This document shows, piece by piece, positions 1 through 6,406 of a DNA stretch of 30,779 nt. The stretch comes from Deltaproteobacteria bacterium. GTDB taxonomy: Bacteria; Desulfobacterota; Desulfobacteria; Desulfobacterales; UBA11574. The DNA lies in NCBI GenBank assembly GCA_019313505.1, contig JAFDBA010000003.1, forward strand, positions 1-30,779, read 5' to 3'. The notes beneath the pieces were generated by a model. It did no database searches, was not told the origin of the DNA, and saw nothing but the letters and a program-made list of their open reading frames with translations. A program made the position numbers and the translations under genes. Positions within the stretch are counted from its first letter, which is position 1. Each line of letters opens with the position of its first letter.

Positions 1-64
1 ACAAAAAGCATAAGGCATCTTATTATCGACTAAGTTAGAAAACACTTAATTTGGAGGTATTAAC

Positions 65-565
65 ATGAGAGAAAAATATTGCAAACTTTCGATTTTTGTT
101 TTCACGGTCACAACTGTTCTTTTACTCGGCTTTTTCATGCTTACAACCACGCAGGCATTTGCTGATAATGGGTACAAAGGAAAAAACAAACAGAAAGAAT
201 GGCAAAAACAGAGAGTACAGGACAAGGAATATCGAAAACACCCAGGGGAAATGAGGCGAGAAGGTCGCAAACATTACGAGGAGCAGGGTCGTCGTGACTA
301 CAAAAAACGTTCGGATTACCAAGAGCATCGTGGATACAGAGATCGCCCCTATGACAAAAGTCGGCATTACGATCACTACGATCATAAAAGGCATCGGTAT
401 GCTTATAATGGCCATTGGCGCTCTTGGGATCAATGGGACAGGTACGCAAAAAAACATCCAAACATATACAAACATGGAACATATTACCGCGAAAGTGCGC
501 ATTTAATGTTCAGATTTTGCGAACCCGGGACCGGTAACTATTTCTTCTTTTCAATCGGGAGGTAG
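65..565 (+). CDS. small secreted basic protein, unknown function
   Basis: 166 residues. Residues 1-34 form a signal peptide: two basic patches, a hydrophobic core (roughly 10-28) and an Ala-x-Ala type end (TQAFA). The mature part (35-130) is dominated by Lys, Arg, His, Tyr and Asp in irregular short repeats (HYDHYDHKRH and similar). It ends in a more ordered segment with HWRSWDQWDRY and CEPGTGNYFFF. A GGAGG ribosome site lies 7 bases before the ATG. The composition suggests a periplasmic or surface protein that could bind metals or polyanions, which is inference. I recognise no catalytic domain. The next sequence downstream is an OmpA C-terminal remnant, so this may once have sat in an envelope gene group. 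Confident as a gene, not as to function. Confidence 0.7.
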   Translation: MREKYCKLSIFVFTVTTVLLLGFFMLTTTQAFADNGYKGKNKQKEWQKQRVQDKEYRKHPGEMRREGRKHYEEQGRRDYKKRSDYQEHRGYRDRPYDKSRHYDHYDHKRHRYAYNGHWRSWDQWDRYAKKHPNIYKHGTYYRESAHLMFRFCEPGTGNYFFFSIGR

Positions 566-634
566 ACAGTTTGGCCAATTATATAGAACAATTTGGATTC
601 ATTATGAATTTAAAGGCATAATATTTCGGCATCA

Positions 635-805
635 TTTCGGCGCGCAAACTCTGTAAGAGACCTTCTGGTCCAGAGAGGGGTCAACATCAATCGTATTCAA
701 CCCGTCGGTTTTGGTGAAACAATGCCGGTAGCAACAAACGATACGGAAGCGGGCCGCCAGTTAAACCGAAGGGTGGAAATAAAGGTAGCACCGCAAGTGC
801 AATAA
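635..805 (+). pseudogene. OmpA-family C-terminal domain remnant
   Basis: An open stretch without a plausible start translates to the last ~57 residues of an OmpA/MotB peptidoglycan-binding domain. It shows FRRANSVRDLLVQRG, then IQPVGFGE, then the family's end signature GRQLNRRVEIKV, and stops at 803-805. The frame closes at a TAA (611-613) a few codons upstream, so the rest of the domain and any barrel or lipoprotein part is gone. Intact members anchor the outer membrane to peptidoglycan. The identity is clear from the NRRVE signature. The status as a dead fragment is inferred from the missing N-terminus. Confidence 0.75.
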
Positions 806-883
806 CAGTGCTAATGTGATTACTTATTGTAAATGCTTTATAACGGTCAAAATCTGTGATCACTGCAATTACAAAATTCCGAC

Positions 884-915
884 CAGATATATCTTGTGTT
901 CCAAAGATATATCTG
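884..915. repeat. perfect 12-bp inverted repeat
   Basis: CAGATATATCTT (884-895) and its exact reverse complement (904-915) are separated by 8 bases. The stem is AU-rich and is not followed by a T tract on the plus strand, so a terminator role is doubtful. It sits in the gene-poor 806-1100 stretch, where I see nothing else. Confidence 0.5.
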
Positions 916-1100
916 AAAAAGAGCTAAGCTTGTTATATTAATGCTGTTCAAGGACCCGCAGGGGTGATGTATATACGGTTGAAATCAGGGGGTTATGTTA
1001 GATTATAACTCCCTTTTTATTTTCTAACTTCCCAATACCCAACACTATGTCCAACAAGTCCGATAAAAATCAGGGTAAAAAGTATAATCTTGTACCAAAT

Positions 1101-1140
1101 AAAAACCCGGGCTCCTGAAACAGGAGATCGGGCTTTTCTG
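1101..1140 (-). terminator. rho-independent terminator, probably bidirectional
   Basis: The stem CTCCTG/CAGGAG with an AAA loop (1112-1126) is extended by CCCG/CGGG (1106-1109 and 1129-1132). On the minus strand it is followed by TTTTTATTTGG, and on the plus strand by TTTTCTGTTTTT. It lies about 60 bases beyond the stop of the minus-strand gene at 1198. Confidence 0.7.
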
Positions 1141-1197
1141 TTTTTGCGCGAGCCCTTAGGTACGCTTTTTAAAATAGGGCTGACTGAATCGTGAATG

Positions 1198-1383
1198 TTA
1201 TCCGCTCTCTGGATATTTGTAAACGTTCAAACCGATTACAGCATCAGTACCCTCGATCTTCTGGTTACCCCGTGTACTGGCGATTGTTATTGTTTTACCA
1301 GATTTAGAGGGTCCGAAATCCTTTGTCAAATCTATCTCAATAATTAGTTTATCGCCTTTAATTTCCCATTCCACATTCTGCAT
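1198..1383 (-). CDS. conserved small protein, unknown function
   Basis: 61 residues. The frame stays open upstream to 1485, but the ATG at 1383 is preceded by AGGTGAAGA and gives a compact domain, so I chose it. It opens with MQNVEWEIKGDKLIIEIDL, an amphipathic beta pattern. The centre has GPSKSGKTITIASTRGNQ and the end has GTDAVIGLNVYK. The SKSGKT string resembles part of a P-loop but is far too short for an NTPase. I recall similar 60-residue proteins in other bacteria without a known role. It has no signal peptide or cysteine, so it is presumably cytoplasmic. A terminator follows it at 1101-1140. Confidence 0.65.
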   Translation of the reverse strand: MQNVEWEIKGDKLIIEIDLTKDFGPSKSGKTITIASTRGNQKIEGTDAVIGLNVYKYPESG

Positions 1384-1589
1384 TTCTTCACCTTTTTTCG
1401 TGTTTGAGTTTATACCAATCTGTATAGTTACGTCTAAAAAGTAGGATATCAAATAGAAACGCCGAATGTCAAATATCAAATCCAAATTCTCTCATTAGCT
1501 TAGGACACACCAATCGACTGGCCTGGACGATGTCGGATACCATATTAGCTCATCTATTGTTAATCTTTTACCAGAGCATCCCGGAATAA

Positions 1590-1772
1590 TTACCTACCGG
1601 CAAGTTTTACATTATAACCATGTTGTTTGATTTCTTTCCGAAGAGTTTCCCTGTGGTCTCCTTGGATAATGATGACGTCATTCTTCATAGTTCCGCCAGT
1701 ACCACACTTGCGTTTCAATGTTTTGGCAAATTGCTTTAGTTTTGTATCATGAGCAAACTGCCTCCATGTCAA
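1590..1772 (-). pseudogene. SUI1/YciH translation factor, C-terminal remnant
   Basis: 60 residues match the C-terminal half of the SUI1/eIF1-like YciH family: the segment KTLKRKCGTGGT, then IQGDHRETLRKEI, then the end GYNVKLAG. Intact bacterial members are about 105-120 residues. The first half, with the conserved basic loop and strand, is missing, and the frame does not continue upstream. The first ten residues (MTWRQFAHDT) do not look like the family. Intact YciH has been linked to discrimination of initiation codons. This copy is most likely a remnant, with a working copy presumably elsewhere, although translation of a short form cannot be excluded. Confidence 0.7.
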
Positions 1773-1812
1773 ATTAAATAATTTTCATTAAATCGTTAGC
1801 TGTCTGCCATCA

Positions 1813-1995
1813 AAGACAAAACAAATAAAGGCTGTATTATTTGTTAAGGAAAGAGAAAAAATTACAAATAAAAACATTCAAGCATTATTCAAAGTATCCA
1901 GAGAAACAGCCACCCGCGACCTTATTTTCCTTTTAGAAAAAGACATATTACTAAGTTTTGGAAGTAATGGAGCCGGTGCCTTACAATCCGTATGA
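1813..1995 (+). pseudogene. winged-helix domain remnant
   Basis: The open stretch ends in TGA at 1993-1995 and has no usable start. It encodes a winged-helix DNA-binding segment: KEREKITNKNIQALFKVSRE, followed by TATRDLIFLLEKDIL. The VSRETATRDL recognition-helix pattern is the one seen at the C-terminus of Fic-type and COG2865-type proteins. The usual wing (Gly-rich, then Tyr-Tyr) has been replaced by unrelated sequence. A terminator hairpin at 2011-2044 follows on the same strand. The domain call comes from pattern recognition. Decay is inferred from the missing start and altered wing. Confidence 0.6.
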
Positions 1996-2010
1996 TATAG
2001 TTTTTTCAAT

Positions 2011-2044
2011 AGGGCAAATCCGTTTCATAGGGTTTGCCCTTTTC
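2011..2044 (+). terminator. rho-independent terminator
   Basis: AGGGCAAATCC (2011-2021) pairs with GGGTTTGCCCT (2030-2040), giving 11 pairs including one G-T across an 8-base loop, followed by TTTCAATTTT. It lies just after the winged-helix remnant and probably once ended its transcript. Confidence 0.7.
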
Positions 2045-2068
2045 AATTTTATGATATATGTAACTATA

Positions 2069-2237
2069 AAGAACCGGTTTCAGCTTGTGCGTTTGGCAAG
2101 TTATTGCATATCAGATCAAGCTTGCCGGTGAGGCTGGGGATCTGGTTAAAGCAGATTCGCTTCCCGCGCAGCTCGATAAACAGTTCGAGGTGCTGAAAAA
2201 CACTAAAAGCATTATTTTAGGGTTTATAAATATCTGA
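2069..2237 (+). other. unassigned open stretch, possible gene remnant
   Basis: This is the only structure I see between the terminator at 2044 and the FmdB gene at 2379. The frame is open from after a TAA to TGA at 2235-2237, without a start codon or ribosome site. It reads as an amphipathic helical segment (VIAYQIKLAGEAGDLVKAD, then LPAQLDKQFEVLKNTKS). It resembles coding sequence, and neighbouring stretches are clear remnants, but I cannot name a family. Confidence 0.25.
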
Positions 2238-2378
2238 TTTTACTATATGAGAAATTAGAAAAAATGCCGGAATTGGACTTTTTCGACAGTCTCGCTATAA
2301 AGGTTGTTTGTAGGAATTGTAGGAAGCCCCAAAACATATAATTGATTAATAACCTGTTAAATTTTTACGGAGGAGCTA

Positions 2379-2600
2379 ATGCCAATTTACGAATATGAGT
2401 GTAAAGACTGTTCTCACTGCTTTGAAGTACTCCTGCTGTTTTCCAGTGATCCGCCCCCCGAATGCCCCGAATGCCAGTGTAAGGATGTGGCGAAACTAAT
2501 GTCTTCCCCCACCATGAGAATGCGAGAAGAGTATACCGGGGCGGGTGGTATGCTTGATCCTTCCATCGGCCCGTCTTTTTCGGGCGGATCGAGCAGTTAA
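2379..2600 (+). CDS. FmdB-family zinc ribbon protein
   Basis: 73 residues. The N-terminus MPIYEYECKDC is diagnostic of the FmdB regulatory-protein family. Two CxxC pairs (C8/C11 and CPEC near residue 31) should bind one zinc or iron. The C-terminal 25 residues are low-complexity and end in SFSGGSSS, as is common in the family. GGAGGA stands 5 bases before the ATG. FmdB was named from a methylotroph formamidase operon. Most homologues have no proven function and the proteins are cytoplasmic. It stands alone, with decayed sequence on both sides, and length and motif are normal for the family. Confidence 0.85.
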   Translation: MPIYEYECKDCSHCFEVLLLFSSDPPPECPECQCKDVAKLMSSPTMRMREEYTGAGGMLDPSIGPSFSGGSSS

Positions 2601-2627
2601 AGGCGATGGGCTAAGATCATATTGAGG

Positions 2628-2798
2628 GTGATTGATGTGTCATACCTTAGCTGCCAAGGGTCTGACCGGTCCATCAACCTCACTGGTCTGCGGTTAGGCA
2701 CATTTATCTCCCGCCAGTACAGAAATCGCCGGATCGGTGAATTCCTCAAGGAACTGAACTTGACCTAAGGACGCGGGACAGGGATACCTATCGATTAC
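2628..2798 (+). pseudogene. HATPase_c_4 / AlbA_2-type (COG2865) protein remnant
   Basis: The frame from 2628 reads DRSINLTGLRLGTFISR, then QYRNRRIGEFLKELNLT, then a TAA (2766-2768), and continues after it in the same frame as GRGTGIP. Intact relatives have Glu at the stop position (LTEGRGTGIP), so one base change from GAA to TAA explains it. This is the end of the HATPase_c_4 region of RecG-like, AlbA_2-domain ATP-binding proteins, some of which are regulators or defence components. Beyond 2798 similarity fades, with a possible frame change at TLLRSFK. The upstream AlbA_2 half is absent. The winged-helix remnant at 1813 could belong to the same family but lies on the wrong side. Confidence 0.7.
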
Positions 2799-2884
2799 CC
2801 TGTTGCGCTCCTTCAAAATTATTATCAATAATTTACGATATCAGTTCCAATGTTAACGCTCCCATTTTATCTCTTTTATTTTTT

Positions 2885-3922
2885 TTATGGATGTTTTTCT
2901 GTCCCTTCACCTTGATCACCGCAAGAAAGTTCACAGAGCAGGGACCCGTTTCCGCATTCAGCGGTTTCAAATTGAAGGATCGGATGATCAATATTAAAAA
3001 GATGCATCAGGCCGTAACGAATTTTTTTAGCCAGTTTTTCAGTGCGACTCAATGTCTGATCTGGTACCACCACATGACATGAAAATGCGACACTGGAGGC
3101 ACTCACATTCCATGCATGGAGATAATGGACACTTGAAACCTCAGGAATATCTGTTAAATAGTTTTGGATGTTTTGAAGATTTAGGTTTTTGGGTGTAGCG
3201 TTCATTAAAACAGCCGTCGATTCTTTCAATATTGACCAGCAGTTTTTCAGGATAAACAGGACAATCAGGAGCGAAAGCACCGGATCGAGCCAGTACCATG
3301 GTTTATATATCAGAACCAGCCCGTTGAGTAAGACCGCAATCGAAAATAGAAAATCACCTATCATGTGAAGAAAGGCACTCCGGACATTTAAACTGTGTTT
3401 TGAATCACGGTGCAAAAGCCATGCGGAAAAACCATTACCTAAAATCCCGATCCCTGCCACATAAACCACGATCAATCCGGAAACAGTTTCAGGATGATGG
3501 AGGCGATGAACAGCTCCGTAAATGATAAAGGCCGAAGCTCCCGTGAGGATCACTACATTTATCAAAGCCGCCATAATTTCCGCTCGACGATAACCAAAGG
3601 TGTTTGGAATAGAAGCGCCTTTTTTGCCGATTCGAAAAGCCACATACGAAATCAGAATAGCTGTGAAATCACTGAAATTGTGGGTGGCGTCTGAGATGAG
3701 CGCCATGCTGTGAGCATAAAATCCGCCGATGATCTGAACAACAGGGATAATGAAGTTCAGGGCAAGGGTAATCAAAAGCCGGGAACCCATGGTATCTTTC
3801 ACATCACCATGATGATGTGAGCAGGAATGTGTATTGGTTTCATGGCGGTTGACCTTATGAGTATGAATCTCATGAGAATGGTCAGGAGAGGTGCCGTTAC
3901 TCTGTTCGCTTGTGTTCTTCAA
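2885..3922 (-). CDS. cation diffusion facilitator (CDF) metal efflux protein
   Basis: 345 residues. It is a proton-coupled exporter of Zn, Co, Cd or similar ions in the inner membrane. Residues 1-45 are His-rich (HSHEIHTHKVNRH, then HSCSHHHGD), a cytosolic metal-sensing tail. About six membrane segments follow from residue 48 to 235. The transport-site pairs are visible: DATHNFSD in TM2 and HMIGD in TM5, both of HxxxD type. A cytoplasmic CDF dimerisation domain follows, and the tail has three Cys. The start is TTG at 3922, with GGAG 9 bases before. It is the last gene of the metal/redox run, 27 bases after the Fe-S protein. The HxxxD pairs favour zinc or cobalt, but the exact metal is unknown. 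Confidence 0.9.
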   Translation of the reverse strand: MKNTSEQSNGTSPDHSHEIHTHKVNRHETNTHSCSHHHGDVKDTMGSRLLITLALNFIIPVVQIIGGFYAHSMALISDATHNFSDFTAILISYVAFRIGKKGASIPNTFGYRRAEIMAALINVVILTGASAFIIYGAVHRLHHPETVSGLIVVYVAGIGILGNGFSAWLLHRDSKHSLNVRSAFLHMIGDFLFSIAVLLNGLVLIYKPWYWLDPVLSLLIVLFILKNCWSILKESTAVLMNATPKNLNLQNIQNYLTDIPEVSSVHYLHAWNVSASSVAFSCHVVVPDQTLSRTEKLAKKIRYGLMHLFNIDHPILQFETAECGNGSLLCELSCGDQGEGTEKHP

Positions 3923-3949
3923 TTGTGCTACTCCGAAGTATCTTGTTAC

Positions 3950-4474
3950 TCAAAAATCAAAATGAAATTGGCCCATATATTCCACCAGCTTTTTGCTGTT
4001 TTCATCGTCTATCGGCAGGCAGTCTTCCGAGCCTTTGGCGCCTTCGGCCACCTGGGTGGCAAAAACCATGCAGGTGGGCTGGCCGCATTCTTTACAGTTG
4101 GTCTTGGGCAGCAGTTTGAGGATCTCAAAAACCTGAGGTTGGGGAGTTGCCTCATACATCGGTTCGATGTCATTGCGATTTTCCCAGGCCGTGTTGATTT
4201 CCCGCTTGATCCATTCGACAATTTTTCTTGCCTCGGCTTCATCTTTCAGGGCATTGATGGCAATTTTTCTTGGATGAACGGTAATCAGCTTACCCTGGGA
4301 TTTGAATGTTACCGTTGGTGGATCTTTAACATAGGTAACTCCCCCGAGGACCGCATTCAAATATGGGATGGCTTCTCCTACGTCCTGATCCAGGTGCGCA
4401 AAGCAATGAACAGACATTGCTCCAGGCATGCACTCTGAATTAAAAATTTCCAGCTTATAATTTTTAAGCAGCAT
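3950..4474 (-). CDS. Fe-S cluster protein with C-terminal 4Fe-4S domain
   Basis: 174 residues from the ATG at 4474, which has GGGGGTG upstream. The frame is open to 4558, but that part lies inside an inverted repeat and is unlikely to be translated. The C-terminal motif NCKECGQPTCMVFA, followed by EDCLPI, matches the 4Fe-4S domain found at the N-terminus of corrinoid Fe-S protein large subunits (AcsC) and in many small anaerobe proteins. The N-terminal ~110 residues carry a domain I do not recognise (AIPYLNAVLGG and VTFKSQGKLITVHPRKIAI), with Cys at 8 and 17. It has no signal peptide, so it is cytoplasmic. In this operon it could sense or carry electrons for the CcdA-thioredoxin relay. That role is inference. 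Confidence 0.7.
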   Translation of the reverse strand: MLLKNYKLEIFNSECMPGAMSVHCFAHLDQDVGEAIPYLNAVLGGVTYVKDPPTVTFKSQGKLITVHPRKIAINALKDEAEARKIVEWIKREINTAWENRNDIEPMYEATPQPQVFEILKLLPKTNCKECGQPTCMVFATQVAEGAKGSEDCLPIDDENSKKLVEYMGQFHFDF

Positions 4475-4490
4475 ATTGCACCCCCGTATG

Positions 4491-4566
4491 AGAGACCTTT
4501 GAAAAACACCCCCCTTTTGCCCAATCCCAGCGTCAAGGCAAAATTGGACATTTTTCAAAGGTCTCT
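4491..4566. repeat. 16-bp perfect inverted repeat element
   Basis: The left arm at 4491-4506 starts AGAGACCTTTG and is exactly reverse-complemented at 4551-4566. The 44-base interior holds a second pair, TTTTGCC/GGCAAAA. The right arm overlaps the stop codon of the CcdA-like gene (TAG at 4565-4567), and the left arm lies just ahead of the Fe-S gene's ribosome site. It may act as a terminator or RNA-processing hairpin, or be a dispersed palindromic repeat. Confidence 0.75.
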
Positions 4567-5275
4567 ATGAATTGGTTATAAATGGATAAACAATAAAATA
4601 AATCCCTAAAAGGCAAATAATCATACCGGCGCCTTTACGAAACCAGTTTCCGGCGCCTTGCCAGTTGCTGTTTTCCATCAGTCGTCTGACTGCCGCGGTG
4701 GAACTTCCGGCAATCACAATCGGCAGACAGTGACCCACGGCAAACAGCACAATAAACAGAATTCCGGATGCCACTTTTTGCTGGATCGTAATGATCGCAA
4801 GAATCGGGGCAATAAATCCGAAGGTACAGGAACCTGAAAGAACACCGTAAGCCAGACCCAGTGCAAACGCTCCGAACAGCCCCTTTAAGTTCAGACGATA
4901 CAGCAAACTTCCGGACATTGTGCACTTTTCTACGCCCAACATTCCCAAAGCCACCCAGACCAGAACCAGGCCGATGAGAATCTGCCAGTAATTTCCCACG
5001 TCCCCGAGCATCCGGCCCAGTAAAGCGCAAACAATACCGATGCCGGCGATGGTGATAAACAGCCCCAGTGTAAAAAGTACCGCATAAGAACTTGCCTGTT
5101 TGGAGCTCAGTGCCCGCTGCTGGCCGCCCACATAGGCAACAATGAGCGGAATCGATGCCAGATGGCACGGACTGAATAGCACGCTGATCACTCCCCATAC
5201 AAAACAGCCCATGGCGGCAATAGCGGTTCCCCCGGCAATCCATTCGTTTACCGTCAAAAAGAATGATTCAATCAT
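4565..5275 (-). CDS. CcdA/DsbD-type transmembrane disulfide reductant carrier
   Basis: 236 residues with six predicted membrane segments. The two redox cysteines of the family are in place: FSPCHLASIP near residue 36 and SGSCTFGFIAP near 148, both beside proline as in CcdA. These proteins pass electrons from cytoplasmic thioredoxin across the inner membrane to periplasmic thioredoxin-like proteins. The gene immediately upstream, 6 bases away, encodes just such a periplasmic thioredoxin, so the two probably form a pair. CcdA also serves cytochrome c maturation, but no cytochrome maturation genes are nearby and the operon points to metal-linked thiol reduction. The length is typical of short CcdA. 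Confidence 0.88.
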   Translation of the reverse strand: MIESFFLTVNEWIAGGTAIAAMGCFVWGVISVLFSPCHLASIPLIVAYVGGQQRALSSKQASSYAVLFTLGLFITIAGIGIVCALLGRMLGDVGNYWQILIGLVLVWVALGMLGVEKCTMSGSLLYRLNLKGLFGAFALGLAYGVLSGSCTFGFIAPILAIITIQQKVASGILFIVLFAVGHCLPIVIAGSSTAAVRRLMENSNWQGAGNWFRKGAGMIICLLGIYFIVYPFITNS

Positions 5276-5281
5276 AACGAT

Positions 5282-5671
5282 TTACTTGACACCCATATTC
5301 TCCAGTTGTGCGACAATAGCTTTTTCAGGCATAAACCCAACATGCCGGTAGACTTCCTTGCTGTCAGCATCAAAAAATATCTGCGTCGGAATGGCGCGGA
5401 TACGGAAACGGGCAGCCTGTTCCCGGTGTTCCCAAACGTCGATGAAAACAACGGCAGCCTTGCCCTCATATTTCCGTTCCATCTTTTCCATGATCGGCGC
5501 CATCATTTTGCACGGGATGCATTTTTTAGCACCCAGATCGATCATGGTAACCATTCCTTTGACCGGCAGGTTTTTAAACTCATCGGCCTGAACGTTTCCC
5601 GAGATAAGCCCTGAAAATAGAAATAAACTTACTATGCCGATAAGCCGAATTACTGATTTATATTTTTTCAC
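5282..5671 (-). CDS. periplasmic thioredoxin-family protein
   Basis: 129 residues. The start is GTG at 5671, with AGGAG 7 bases before. Residues 1-29 form a signal peptide ending VQADE. The thioredoxin active site is CIPCK (around residues 52-56), with the usual cis-proline later in AIPTQIFF. The fold is complete: strand VVFIDVWEH and a C-terminal helix. It is likely reduced by the CcdA-like protein encoded next and in turn reduces a periplasmic substrate such as an oxidised metal-binding protein or metalloid complex. That substrate is inferred from its position between CcdA and the permease genes. Confidence 0.88.
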   Translation of the reverse strand: MKKYKSVIRLIGIVSLFLFSGLISGNVQADEFKNLPVKGMVTMIDLGAKKCIPCKMMAPIMEKMERKYEGKAAVVFIDVWEHREQAARFRIRAIPTQIFFDADSKEVYRHVGFMPEKAIVAQLENMGVK

Positions 5672-5710
5672 AAGTGCAGCTCCTTTTGTTTTTATCCTCT
5701 TGGTAATTTT

Positions 5711-6220
5711 TCATTCGGTTGCAGTTTTTGTTGCTTCTAATAGCCATTCCTTGAGTTTGTTCTTCGGCGGAACAGATCCCACTGCTTTTACGCTGCCATT
5801 GATGATCAAAGCCGGAGAGCCGATAACACCGTAATTTGCAATTTCTATTGGATCGCGAACATGTTCAAGTCCGGCGGCAATATTTAGTTCGGCCATCATG
5901 GACATGAGATCCTGCTCTAGTTTTTCACAGCGCGGACATCCCATACCCAATACTTTGATTTCTAAACCGCCGGCCTCCGTATCCTCAAAGGGTTCTCCCA
6001 CAAATTTTTTGTATTCTCCTAAAAAGGCCTGGCCGTAGACATCTTTTGTTTTGCTGCTGATGTAGTTTTTTTCGGACAACCGTTTTAAAAGTTTGGCTTT
6101 GATTTCATCATCGGTTCGTCCTGTCAATTCTTTGGCAACTTCTTCCAGAATCGGTTGTAAACCAATGATTCCAGTGGGATGCCCGCCAACAATAGTCCGT
6201 GTTACCTTGTTGTCTGACAT
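5711..6220 (-). CDS. thioredoxin-fold redox-active disulfide protein with N-terminal extension
   Basis: 169 residues from the ATG at 6220, with AAAGGGGA before it. An open frame to 6301 runs into a repeat element and is not used. Residues ~85-165 form a Thioredoxin_3 domain (redox-active disulfide protein 2): LGMGCPRCEKLEQ with the CxxC site, then GVIGSPALIING with the cis-proline. The first ~80 residues, beginning TRTIVGGHPTGIIGLQPI, form a separate helical module (DEIKAKLLKRLSEKNYI) that I cannot assign. The gene at 7928 encodes the same thioredoxin domain without this module. It has no signal peptide, so it is cytoplasmic. The two proteins flank the permease and probably serve it. Confidence 0.8.
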   Translation of the reverse strand: MSDNKVTRTIVGGHPTGIIGLQPILEEVAKELTGRTDDEIKAKLLKRLSEKNYISSKTKDVYGQAFLGEYKKFVGEPFEDTEAGGLEIKVLGMGCPRCEKLEQDLMSMMAELNIAAGLEHVRDPIEIANYGVIGSPALIINGSVKAVGSVPPKNKLKEWLLEATKTATE

Positions 6221-6248
6221 GATGATTTCCCCTTTGATCATAGTAGCT

Positions 6249-6392
6249 AAGCCACAAAGACACCAAAGATTATAATATTTTATGTACGGTATATGCCGCA
6301 TCTACAATTTCTTTAGCAATAGATTCTTCTGTTTTTGATAATGGTTTATAATTCATACTCATTTTTGGTGCCTTTGTGCCTTAGTGGCTGAA
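6249..6392. mobile_element. CACAAAG-type inverted-repeat cassette holding a dead GxxExxY gene
   Basis: The left arm AAGCCACAAAGACACCAAAG (6249-6268) and right arm TTTTTGGTGCCTTTGTG plus CCTTAGTGGCT (6362-6388) are near reverse complements, differing by an insertion and a few bases. They enclose about 90 bases that encode the start of a GxxExxY protein. Two empty or shrunken relatives lie at 7876-7917 and 25371-25433. Such GTGCCTTTGTGG-like repeats are common around small ORFs in Desulfobacterota. How they move is not known to me. Confidence 0.7.
6270..6362 (-). pseudogene. GxxExxY protein, N-terminal remnant
   Basis: A 30-residue frame (MSMNYKPLSKTEESI, then AKEIVDAAYTVHKIL) matches the start of GxxExxY proteins (TIGR04256). 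There the family continues LGPGLLE and so on for about 125 residues. Here the frame ends at TAA (6270-6272), just where the motif that names the family should begin, and the repeat arm follows directly. It is therefore an internal deletion of a cassette rather than a working gene. The identity rests on recognising the NYKPLS and EIVDAAYTVHK strings. Confidence 0.65.
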
Positions 6393-6406
6393 TGGGTTGT
6401 CTTTTA

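Noticed and set aside
4475..4558. longer start of the Fe-S protein at 4558
   Set aside because: It would be encoded by the inverted repeat itself, and a ribosome site fits the ATG at 4474.
6221..6301. longer start of the disulfide protein at 6301
   Set aside because: The extra codons lie in the CACAAAG repeat arm and GxxExxY remnant, and a good ribosome site precedes the ATG at 6220.
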